NCBI GenBank assembly: GCA_944380945.1
Contig: CALWJG010000071.1
Location: forward strand, 1 to 7,528
DNA length: 7,528 nucleotides
DNA from: an uncultured Agathobaculum sp.
GTDB taxonomy: Bacteria > Bacillota > Clostridia > Oscillospirales > Butyricicoccaceae
Reading direction: 5' to 3'
Under the pieces are notes generated by a model. That model saw only the letters and a list, made by a program, of their open reading frames with translations, ran no database searches and was not told the origin of the DNA. Position numbers and translations under genes: made by a program. Of the stretch, positions 1 through 7,400 are shown piece after piece. The first letter of the stretch is position 1. The number at the start of each line of letters is the position of its first letter.

Positions 1-705
1 GCAGGACTGTATGCGCAGCCTGTAATCGAGCAGCCAACAGAAACAGACGAGGCGTTTTCACAGGTATCGGTTGACTGCGGATTTGACGGGAAAATGCTGA
101 ATTTTTCGATATATGCGGTACCCAGACAATTCGACTCAGGGGAAACTGCAAAGATTCTTGTTCAGCACGGGGCGGACAAAGGAAATTATGAATACGAGGT
201 GGAAGTGCAGCAAGGCGGCTATAAGGCAGATATCAATATCGAGCCGGTAGACGACTGTAAGATCTATTTGCAGCTGACAAAGGACGGACAGACGCGTACG
301 ATGCTTGTCCGCGAATGCCGTCAGCTGAACACATTATATGCATTGTCTGGGTATCTCAGCGCTGCCATCGAATGGCAGTGGGGAGCGATCCAGCCGTTCA
401 CCGCTACGGTTGTGATCGCGGGCGGTGTGACAGAATGGGGGGAGCGTCCCACCAAACCGGTCGGCGGCACTGCGGAATTGCTGGTGAACGGCGTAGTCGT
501 GGAAACGCAGACGCTTGCACTGGTGCCGGAAGGCGAGCCGGTGCATGAGGTGAACGGACAGCTGATCCAGTACGGTTCAAACGCAATTTGTCTGACTTGT
601 GATTTTGCCCGTCATAAGACGGATACACCGGATCAATATGAGGTGCGGGCATATGTGACCGATAATTTCGGCAGAGAATTTCCGTTCAGCAGCATGATTG
701 AATAG
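1..705 (+). CDS. Unrecognised protein, C-terminal part (5' end outside window)
   Basis: The frame is open from the first base and ends at TAG 703-705, giving 234 visible residues. An internal ATG at 94 has no clear Shine-Dalgarno, and the frame is open with plausible codons before it, so the gene almost certainly starts upstream of the window. The product is rich in alternating hydrophobic/polar stretches and short Gly/Asp/Asn turns (for example KILVQHG, DINIEPVDD, AELLVNGVVVETQ), which suggests beta-sandwich or Ig-like modules. No membrane segment, signal peptide or catalytic motif is visible in this part. I do not recognise the family. Composition is roughly 50% GC with many A/T-ending codons, clearly lower than the minus-strand genes next door, which may mean a different origin or a phage or cell-surface gene. 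Coding status is supported by the long frame and the terminator just after the stop; function is unknown. Confidence 0.75.
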   Translation, partial: AGLYAQPVIEQPTETDEAFSQVSVDCGFDGKMLNFSIYAVPRQFDSGETAKILVQHGADKGNYEYEVEVQQGGYKADINIEPVDDCKIYLQLTKDGQTRTMLVRECRQLNTLYALSGYLSAAIEWQWGAIQPFTATVVIAGGVTEWGERPTKPVGGTAELLVNGVVVETQTLALVPEGEPVHEVNGQLIQYGSNAICLTCDFARHKTDTPDQYEVRAYVTDNFGREFPFSSMIE

Positions 706-707
706 CA

Positions 708-740
708 AAAAAGGGAACCGCATCAAACGGTTCCCTTTTT
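708..740. terminator. Bidirectional intrinsic terminator between convergent genes
   Basis: A perfect 13-bp stem (708-720 with 728-740) encloses a 7-base loop. The arms end in an A-run on the left and a T-run on the right, so each strand shows a GC-containing hairpin followed by U residues. It lies directly after the plus-strand stop (703-705) and overlaps the last codons of the minus-strand comF gene, whose TGA (725-723) sits in the loop. It should end transcripts arriving from both directions. Confidence 0.9.
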
Positions 741-1382
741 CGGCGTTTTCGCCGGCGCAAGCAGGTATACCCGCGCCGCACCCATCTCCCGCAGCAGCTT
801 GGCCGCCGCGGCGGCCGACGCGCCCGTGGTGATGATGTCGTCCACGAACACGACCGACTTGCCGCGCACGTCCGCGCCGTCCAGCGGCAGCAGCGCGCGG
901 GCGGCGTTTTTCTGCCGCGCGGCAAAGTCCTTCTGCGCGGACTGCGTGGGCGTGAACGGCCGCTTGCGCAGCGTCGCCTGACAGGGCAGGCCGAACGCCG
1001 CGGCGATCGGCCTCGCCAGCAGCTCGGCCTGATTGTAGCCGCGCCTGTGCAGGTGCACAAAGCCGATCGGCATGTAGGTGACGAGATCGGGCTGCCAGTC
1101 CTCCAGCCGCTCGGCGAGCAGGGGAAGGGCCTGCGCAGCGAACCAGTCTGCATAATGCTGCTTGTGATGGAATTTGAACCGCTGCATGGCGTATTTCACC
1201 TTGCCGGCGTAGGAGAGCGCAGCCGCGGCGCCGTCCACACCCGGGACGCGGACGGGCTCCGCGCAGCGGTATTTTTCGCGCACCTCGGCCGCGCACGCGG
1301 CGCAGAGCATGGCTTTCCCGCCGTCCTCCGCCGGGATCGTGCCGCCGCACAGCACACAGTTGTGCATGAACAGAACGCCCAT
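723..1382 (-). CDS. comF: ComF family phosphoribosyltransferase-like protein
   Basis: A protein of 219 aa, normal for the ComF/ComFC family. The N-terminus carries two CxxC pairs (C9/C12 and C27/C30), the family's predicted zinc-binding motif. The C-terminal half is a type I phosphoribosyltransferase fold with the PRPP-loop signature VVFVDDIITTGAS at about residues 177-189; the HRRGYNQAELLA segment before it is also typical. ComF proteins contribute to DNA uptake in naturally competent bacteria, but they are widespread in non-competent species where their role is unclear. The start at 1382 is chosen because AAGGGG (1395-1390) lies 7 bases upstream; a second Met at residue 6 lacks such a site. 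The same frame stays open far upstream into dapL, but that is not coding. No comFA helicase gene is visible beside it. The stop codon lies inside the loop of the shared terminator. Confidence 0.93.
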   Translation of the reverse strand: MGVLFMHNCVLCGGTIPAEDGGKAMLCAACAAEVREKYRCAEPVRVPGVDGAAAALSYAGKVKYAMQRFKFHHKQHYADWFAAQALPLLAERLEDWQPDLVTYMPIGFVHLHRRGYNQAELLARPIAAAFGLPCQATLRKRPFTPTQSAQKDFAARQKNAARALLPLDGADVRGKSVVFVDDIITTGASAAAAAKLLREMGAARVYLLAPAKTPKKGTV

Positions 1383-1401
1383 TGTCACACCCCTTTTCAA
1401 C

Positions 1402-1429
1402 AAAAAACGGCCGCTACTGCGGCCGTTTT
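1402..1429 (-). terminator. Terminator-like hairpin directly before the comF ribosome site
   Basis: An 11-bp perfect stem (1404-1414 with 1419-1429) has a 4-base loop. On the minus strand it is followed by a run of six T (1407-1402), the form of an intrinsic terminator. It ends only about five bases before the purine run of the comF Shine-Dalgarno. Transcription from dapL into comF would therefore have to pass it, and no promoter fits between it and comF. It may be the last terminator of the dapF-pyrG-dapL unit or a leader hairpin controlling comF. Confidence 0.7.
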
Positions 1430-1462
1430 CCAAATCCTTCGCGCCGCAGCGCCATTCAATCG

Positions 1463-1488
1463 GAACATTGCAGCGTGCTGCAATGTTC
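1463..1488. repeat. Perfect inverted repeat (12-bp arms)
   Basis: The arms at 1463-1474 and 1477-1488 are exact reverse complements separated by two bases, so the element is an almost uninterrupted palindrome. It has no T-run of its own and abuts the next hairpin (1489-1519). Candidate roles are an RNA stem-loop, a palindromic operator or a fragment of a repeated palindromic element; the sequence does not decide between them. Confidence 0.7.
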
Positions 1489-1519
1489 GTAAAAAGCCCA
1501 GCTTTGCCGGGCTTTTTAC
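1489..1519. terminator. Bidirectional terminator-like hairpin
   Basis: The stem pairs 1489-1499 with 1509-1519 (11 bp, perfect) and can extend inward past one mismatch. A run of five A in the left arm and five T in the right gives U-rich tails on both strands. It is the second terminator-like hairpin met by transcripts leaving dapL. Confidence 0.7.
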
Positions 1520-1530
1520 ACAAGTGCGGA

Positions 1531-1557
1531 AAAAAGTTTCGCTTGTCGGAACTTTTT
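1531..1557 (-). terminator. Probable intrinsic terminator of the dapF-pyrG-dapL operon
   Basis: An 11-bp stem (1531-1541 with 1547-1557, one G-U pair) has a 5-base loop. On the minus strand it continues into a run of six T. Counting from the dapL stop it is the first hairpin with a proper U-run, so it is the best candidate for the operon's main terminator. The A/T-flanked arms also make it terminator-like on the plus strand. Confidence 0.7.
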
Positions 1558-1565
1558 GCAGCTTT

Positions 1566-1595
1566 GGATGCATCCGCGCTTTGCGCGGTGCATCC
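1566..1595. repeat. Long GC-rich inverted repeat with one bulged base
   Basis: Arm 1566-1579 pairs with 1583-1595 (7 + 6 base pairs around a single bulged T at 1573) across a 3-base loop. There is no T-run on either side, so it is not a standard intrinsic terminator. It belongs to the series of six adjacent hairpins filling the dapL-comF gap. Confidence 0.65.
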
Positions 1596-1598
1596 TCT

Positions 1599-1624
1599 TC
1601 GGCCGAAACTGTAGTTTCGGCCGA
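1599..1624. repeat. Perfect inverted repeat just downstream of dapL
   Basis: The 12-bp arms at 1599-1610 and 1613-1624 are separated by two bases and can extend outward by G-U and G-C pairs to about 1597/1626. It begins a few bases after the dapL stop (1633-1631) and has no U-run. A 3' end-protecting stem for the dapL mRNA is a reasonable guess, since such stems block 3'-to-5' exonucleases. Confidence 0.65.
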
Positions 1625-1630
1625 GGGCCT

Positions 1631-2792
1631 TTATCCCAGAAGCTTCTTCAGTCGCTCCGCAGCCTCCAGCGTGCGCTGCTGGTCGCCGAATGCGGTCAGA
1701 CGGAAGAAGCCGTCGCCGTTCTTGCCGAAGCCCGCACCCGGGGTGCCGACCACATGCGCATTCTCGAGCAGGTAGTCGAAGAACTCCCACGAGCCCATGC
1801 CGTTCGGGCACTTGAGCCACAGATACGGGCTGGACTTGCCGCCCGTGTACCAGATGCCGAGCGAGTCGAGCGTTTCCGCGAGCACCTTGGCATTGCGCTT
1901 GTAGTAGCCGAGGGTCTCCTTGATCTGCTTCATGCCCTCTTCCGTGAAGCACGCCGCCGCGCCCTTCTGCACGATGTAGGGCACGCCGTTGAACTTGGTG
2001 GTCTGGCGGCGCAGCCACATCTTGTTGAGCTTGCCGTCCATCAGCGCCTGCGGGACGACCGTCCAGCCGCAGCGCGTGCCGGTGAAGCCCGCCATCTTGG
2101 AGAACGAGCAGAACTCGATCGCGCAGGTCTTGGCGCCCTCGATCTCGTAGATCGAGCGGGGGAGGTTCTCGTCCTCGATGAAGCACTCGTACGCCGCGTC
2201 ATACAGGATGACCGCGCTGTTCGCGTTCGCGTAGTCCACCCACGCCTTGAGGCCCGCGCGGTCATACGCCGCGCCGGTCGGGTTGTTGGGCGAGCACAGG
2301 TAGACGATATCCGCGTGGACGGATGCGTCCGGCAGCGGCAGGAAGCCGTTTGCCTCGTTCGCGTCCATGAACAGCACCTTGCGGCCCGCCATGACGTTGG
2401 TGTCCACATACACCGGATAAACCGGATCCGGGATGAGCACGGTGTTGTCCGCGCCGAAGATGTCCAGAATATTGCCGAGGTCGCTCTTGGCGCCGTCCGA
2501 GATAAAGATCTCGTTGGTGTCGAGCGAAACGCCGTGGGTCTTGTAATAGCCGACCAGCGCATCGTGCAGGAAGCCGTAGCCCTGCTCGTCGCCGTAGCCG
2601 TGGAAGGTCTCCTGCTTGGCCTGATCCTCGACTGCCGCGTGCAGCGCGTCAATGACCGCGGGCACGAGCGGGCGGGTCACGTCGCCGATGCCCAGACGGA
2701 TGATGTCCGCCTCCGGATGGGCGGCGGAATACTCGCTCACCTTGCGGGCGATGGTGGAGAACAGATAGCTCTGCTCGAGATTGTCGTAATTC

Positions 2793-2806
<14 letters not shown>
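1631..2806 (-). CDS. dapL: LL-diaminopimelate aminotransferase (DapL)
   Basis: A 391-aa, PLP-dependent fold-type I aminotransferase that converts L-tetrahydrodipicolinate and glutamate directly to LL-diaminopimelate and 2-oxoglutarate, bypassing the acylated intermediates of the succinylase and acetylase routes. Visible signatures: RLGIGDVTRPLVP near residues 37-49, SPNNPTG at 172-178, LYDAAYE at 201-207 (Asp and Tyr contacting PLP), SFSK with the Schiff-base Lys at 237, FTGTR with phosphate-binding Arg 245, and Arg 369 in GFFRLTAF for the substrate carboxylate. Length fits the family (about 400 aa). The start at 2806 has AAGGAG (2820-2815) 8 bases upstream. The first 14 bases overlap the end of pyrG and the Shine-Dalgarno lies inside pyrG, indicating translational coupling. 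It acts just before DapF, two genes upstream in the same operon. All key residues are intact. Confidence 0.97.
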
Positions 2807-4405
<1,599 letters not shown>

Positions 4406-4409
<4 letters not shown>

Positions 4410-5251
4410 ATCTCGATCTCCCCCTTGAATACAGTGGTTGCCGCGCCCGTCATGAACACGGTCTCGTCGGTGTAGCGGACGGTCAGGTCGCCGCCGCGCA
4501 GATGAACAGTGATGTCCTGATTTTTCTCCGCCCGGCCGGTCAGGCAGGCGGCCACGCCCACCGCGCATGCGCCGGTGCCGCAGGCCCAGGTCTCGCCCGA
4601 GCCGCGCTCCCACACGCGCATTTTGAGGCTGCCGTCCGGCAGGACGTTGACAAACTCGGTGTTGATGCGTGCCGGGAACAGGACGTTGTGTTCAAACTTG
4701 GGGCCGATGCGCGTCAGATCCAGCCCGTCGATATCCTCATTCAGGAAAACCACACAGTGCGGGTTGCCCATGGAGACGCAGGTGATGTGGTACACCTTTT
4801 CATCCACCACGAGCGGCGCGCCGATCACCGTATCGCCGTCCAGATCGACCGGAATGTCGTGCGGGGTGAGGACAGCGGCGCCCATATCCACGCGGGCGGA
4901 CTGCATTTCGCCGTCCTGCACGGTCAGCTCGAGCGTTTTGACGCCCGAGAGCGTATCGACCGTGACGGTCGTGCGGCCGTCCACCATGCCGTTGTCGTAC
5001 AGATATTTGCCCACACAGCGGATGCCGTTGCCGCACATCATGCCCTCCGACCCGTCGGCATTGAAGATGCGCATTTGCGCGTCCGCCTTGTCCGAGGGGG
5101 AGATGAGGATGATGCCGTCCGCGCCGATGCCGAAATGCGGCCGGCTCAACTGGACCGAGAGCGCCTCCGGGTCGGGGACTGTCTGGTCGAAACAGTTGAA
5201 GTAGATATAGTCGTTGCCGCAGCCGTGCATCTTGGTGAAAGCCAGCTTCAC
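4406..5251 (-). CDS. dapF: Diaminopimelate epimerase (DapF)
   Basis: A protein of 281 aa (family about 270-285) that converts LL-diaminopimelate to meso-diaminopimelate, the peptidoglycan cross-linking residue and lysine precursor. It is a PLP-independent epimerase with two symmetric halves. Each half supplies one catalytic cysteine: Cys 73 in MMCGNGIRC and Cys 224 in ACGTGACA. The N-terminal signature KMHGCGNDY (7-15) is also present, as are the substrate-binding GNPH (162-165) and ERGSGET (215-221). The start is GTG at 5251, supported by AAGGAGGG (5266-5259) 7 bases upstream and by the MKLAFTKMHG beginning typical of the family. Its TGA overlaps the pyrG ATG by four bases. It is the first gene of the dapF-pyrG-dapL unit. 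The hairpin and promoter-like element upstream are annotated separately. Confidence 0.97.
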
Positions 5252-5275
5252 GCGGTTTCCCTCCTTGAAGTAAAC

Positions 5276-5327
5276 AAAAAATGGTATATGAGCGGGGCTT
5301 TGACAGACCTGCGCTCATACACCATTT
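5276..5327 (-). terminator. Hairpin plus U-run in the dapF leader (attenuator or terminator)
   Basis: Arms 5279-5294 and 5312-5327 pair over 16 positions with one G-T mismatch that can form a G-U pair in RNA. On the minus strand the hairpin is followed by six T (5281-5276), then by the dapF Shine-Dalgarno about ten bases on. The form is that of an intrinsic terminator. The upstream ANTAR gene already has its own terminator (5423-5449), so this one may act on transcripts started just upstream, as a dapF attenuator. An 8-base segment at 5330-5337 can pair with 5281-5288 as an alternative, but this is short. Confidence 0.7.
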
Positions 5328-5338
5328 AGTATACCATA
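5328..5338 (-). promoter_or_regulatory. Candidate extended -10 promoter for dapF-pyrG-dapL
   Basis: Read on the minus strand, TGGTATACT (5336-5328) matches an extended -10 element: TG, one base, then TATACT, which is five of six to TATAAT. No convincing -35 hexamer sits 15-18 bases upstream, which extended -10 promoters can tolerate. Initiation would fall near 5321, so the transcript would begin almost exactly at the leader hairpin. This is a sequence match only. Confidence 0.4.
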
Positions 5339-5422
5339 TTCCTGCGGGAATTGCTCTATTGAAATCGAAAAAAGCGGAAAAATTTTCGCCCGCCGGCGCG
5401 CGGTATTTGGGCGTAATCGCAC

Positions 5423-5449
5423 AAAAACGCGGGATTCAGTCCGGCGTTT
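5423..5449 (-). terminator. Intrinsic terminator at the end of the ANTAR gene
   Basis: The stem pairs 5425-5434 with 5440-5449 (nine pairs around one G-G mismatch) with a 5-base loop, followed on the minus strand by five T (5427-5423). It overlaps the last codons of the ANTAR gene, and its TGA (5438-5436) lies in the loop, the same arrangement as at the comF end. It closes the GS-like/ANTAR operon. Confidence 0.65.
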
Positions 5450-6011
5450 CGCCGCGGATGACCGACTCTGCGATCTCGCGCTTGGTGCGCCGCCGGCGCA
5501 TGGCCTGCTGCTCGATATAGGCGTGCGCCTCGGGCTCGGTCATGCCGCAGCACTCGATGAGCAGGCATTTGGCGCGGTCGACCGCGCGGATGTCCTCGAT
5601 GCGCTGCTGCAGGCGGCGGTTTTCATCCTGCAGGCCGGTCATGCGGCGGCGGGCGGCGCGCGTCATGCGCAGCGCCTGCGTCAGCAGCACGCGCGAGAGC
5701 GGTTTGGGCACGACGAATACGCCGTCGTCCTCCACCTTTTCTGCCACGCTGTCCGCAATTTCGGACCGGGCGAGCAGGATGACGCCCGCCAGCGTGCTGT
5801 GCGCCGCGTCCTGCGCCAGCTCGTGGCCGAACTCATCGGGCAGGGGCGTGTTGACCAGCACAAGGTCGAAGACGCCGTCCACCAGCGCGCGGCGCGCCTC
5901 CGCGCCCGAGGCGGCGAAGCAGGCGTCCGCCTGCACCTGACAGGCGGCGAGGAACTGCGCGAGCCCGGCGCGGGATTTTTCCGTTGTGGAAACGATCAGA
6001 ATACGCTCCAA
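5436..6011 (-). CDS. ANTAR-domain antiterminator with degenerate receiver domain
   Basis: A protein of 191 aa in three parts: a response-regulator receiver-like domain (about 1-115), a charged helical linker predicted to form a coiled coil (about 120-142) and a C-terminal ANTAR RNA-binding domain (about 143-187). The ANTAR pattern is visible as RAKCLLIE, then TEPEAHAYIEQQAM and KREIAESVI. ANTAR proteins bind paired stem-loops in nascent mRNA and prevent termination. The receiver has Asn 54 where the phosphorylated Asp should be (LVLVNTPLP) and Ser/Thr 8-10 where the acidic pair should be; Lys 103 is kept. Phosphorylation is therefore unlikely. The start is TTG at 6011, chosen because AAAGGAGGGG (6027-6018) sits 6 bases upstream and the receiver strand ILIV follows immediately. 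It lies 45 bases after the GS-like gene, the order known for glnA-nitR in solventogenic Clostridium, where NitR is a proposed nitrogen antiterminator. Confidence 0.9.
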   Translation of the reverse strand: MERILIVSTTEKSRAGLAQFLAACQVQADACFAASGAEARRALVDGVFDLVLVNTPLPDEFGHELAQDAAHSTLAGVILLARSEIADSVAEKVEDDGVFVVPKPLSRVLLTQALRMTRAARRRMTGLQDENRRLQQRIEDIRAVDRAKCLLIECCGMTEPEAHAYIEQQAMRRRRTKREIAESVIRGETPD

Positions 6012-6056
6012 GCTGCGCCCCTCCTTTCTGTATGCGGTTGCGGGTACAGGCCGTAC

Positions 6057-7376
6057 TCAGTACCGCTCGAAATAGAGGGCGCGCTCGGCGGCAGTGCGGT
6101 CGTCCGCCAGCGCGATGCGGTCGTGCTCGGCCTGCTTGGCGGCAAAAAACGCGGAAAGCGTGCGGGCCGGGATGCAGCGGGCGATGAAATCACTCTGTTC
6201 CGCGCAGCGGATCGCGTCGCACAGCGAGGCGGGCAGCGATTCATACGGCGCGCGCGCTGTCTCCGGCGCGGTGAACAGGTTTTCATCGCAGGCCGGCGCG
6301 AGCGGCAGCCGCTGCTCGATGCCGTCCAGACCGGCGTGGATGAGCAGGGAGAACACCATATAGGGGTTGATGCAGCCGTCGAGCGCGCGCACCTTCATGC
6401 GGTTCGCCTGCCCGCCGCTCGCCAGCGGGACCGAGACGAGCGGCGCGCGGTTCTGGTGCGACCAGGTGATGTACCGCGGCGCGTCAAATTCACCCAGCCG
6501 CTGATAGGAGTTGGTCAGCGGGTTGCCGAAAACGGTCAGCTCGGCAGCGCGGCGCAGGATGCCCGCGACAAAGCTGCGGCCTTCGGCCGAATCCTCAAAC
6601 GAGGGATGGAACAGGTTTGCCCCGTCCTTTACGACCGAAAGCGACAGGTGCAGCCCGCTGCCCGGCGCGCTGGGCAGCGGCTTGGGCAGGAAGGAGGCGA
6701 ACAGCCCGCTCGATGACGCCATCGACTTGACCACCCACTTGAAGGTGACAAAGTTGTCCGCGGCCTCGAGCGCCTCGGCATAGCGGAAGTCGATCTCGTG
6801 CTGGCCGGGGCCCTGCTCGTGGTGGGAGGATTCGGGTTGGATGCCCATTTCCTCGAGCGTCAGGCAGATCTGACGGCGCACGTTCTCCGCCTTGTCCAGC
6901 GGGGCGACGTCGAAATACTCGCCGTGGTCGTGCGGGATGGCGGTCGGGTTGCCGCGCTCGTCCAGCTCGAACAGGTAGAACTCGCTCGCCGTGCCCATCG
7001 AGATGGCATAGCCCGCGCGCCGCGCGCGGCGGCTGGCCTCGCGCAGCAGGCGGCGGCCGTCGCCCTCAAAGGGGGTGCCGTCCGGGTAGCGGATGTCGCA
7101 GTAAAAGCGCACCACGCGGCCCTGCGCCGGCCGCCACGGCAGCACGGAAAGCGTGGCCGGGTCGGGGAACAGCAGCAGGTCGGAGGCGTCCACGTTGAGA
7201 AAGCCGCGCAGCGACGAGGCGTTGAAGTGGATGCCGCGCTCAAATGCGCGCTCCAGCTCGGTCGGCATGATGGCGATGTTTTTCTGCGTGCCGAAAATAT
7301 CGCAGAACGCCAGACGGATAAATTTGACGTCGTTCTCCTGAATGAATTGTACGACTTCGCTCATGGTAGCGTCCAT
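6057..7376 (-). CDS. Glutamine synthetase (GlnA type I)-like protein with altered active site
   Basis: A 439-aa protein with full-length GS type I architecture: beta-grasp N-domain (about 10-100, with FIRLAFCDIFGTQKN) and catalytic domain (about 105-439). Its length fits GSI-alpha enzymes, which lack the adenylylation insert. Retained residues include n1-metal ligands Glu 132, Glu 187 and Glu 194, metal His 243, Arg 293, Arg 310, Arg 326 and Arg 330. Compared with Salmonella GS numbering, several catalytic positions are changed: D50 is Asn 52, E129 is Ala 130, N264 is Pro 238, E327 is Asp 298 (with one residue missing in the flap), R344 is Ser 315 and E357 is Lys 328. The n2 (ATP-side) metal site is thus largely gone. 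Normal glutamine synthesis is doubtful; a regulatory or altered-substrate role is more likely. The start at 7376 has GAGAGGAG (7393-7386) 9 bases upstream. It lies 24 bases after the preceding gene and 45 before the ANTAR gene, so all three are probably one operon. Confidence 0.9.
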   Translation of the reverse strand: MDATMSEVVQFIQENDVKFIRLAFCDIFGTQKNIAIMPTELERAFERGIHFNASSLRGFLNVDASDLLLFPDPATLSVLPWRPAQGRVVRFYCDIRYPDGTPFEGDGRRLLREASRRARRAGYAISMGTASEFYLFELDERGNPTAIPHDHGEYFDVAPLDKAENVRRQICLTLEEMGIQPESSHHEQGPGQHEIDFRYAEALEAADNFVTFKWVVKSMASSSGLFASFLPKPLPSAPGSGLHLSLSVVKDGANLFHPSFEDSAEGRSFVAGILRRAAELTVFGNPLTNSYQRLGEFDAPRYITWSHQNRAPLVSVPLASGGQANRMKVRALDGCINPYMVFSLLIHAGLDGIEQRLPLAPACDENLFTAPETARAPYESLPASLCDAIRCAEQSDFIARCIPARTLSAFFAAKQAEHDRIALADDRTAAERALYFERY

Positions 7377-7400
7377 AGCAGCGCGCTCCTCTCAGAAAGA

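Noticed and set aside
1402..1626. CRISPR array or integron attC sites in the hairpin cluster
   Set aside because: The palindromes have different sequences and irregular spacing, so there is no direct repeat, and no attC-type consensus boxes or integrase gene are visible.
1383..2186. The comF reading frame stays open upstream to 2186, which would give a 487-residue protein
   Set aside because: The extension crosses the hairpin cluster and overlaps dapL in another frame. ComF homologues are about 220 residues, and a good Shine-Dalgarno precedes the Met at 1382.
4410..4613. Extended pyrG start inside dapF
   Set aside because: CTP synthases begin with MTKYIFVTGG-like sequence, which is encoded from 4409 with a ribosome site 8 bases upstream; the extra residues are out-of-frame dapF.
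5300..5333. Plus-strand TTGACA at 5300-5305 as a -35 box with a -10 near 5323-5333
   Set aside because: At 17 bases spacing the -10 is poor (CATTTA), better matches are 22 or more bases away, and no plausible plus-strand gene lies downstream.
5252..5435. Lysine riboswitch or T-box in front of dapF
   Set aside because: The usable leader is only about 70 bases with a single hairpin; no T-box sequence or multi-helix lysine aptamer pattern is visible.
6012..6056. ANTAR target stem-loops between the GS-like gene and the ANTAR gene
   Set aside because: Only a 4-bp stem is visible in this 45-base gap, with no pair of hexaloop hairpins.
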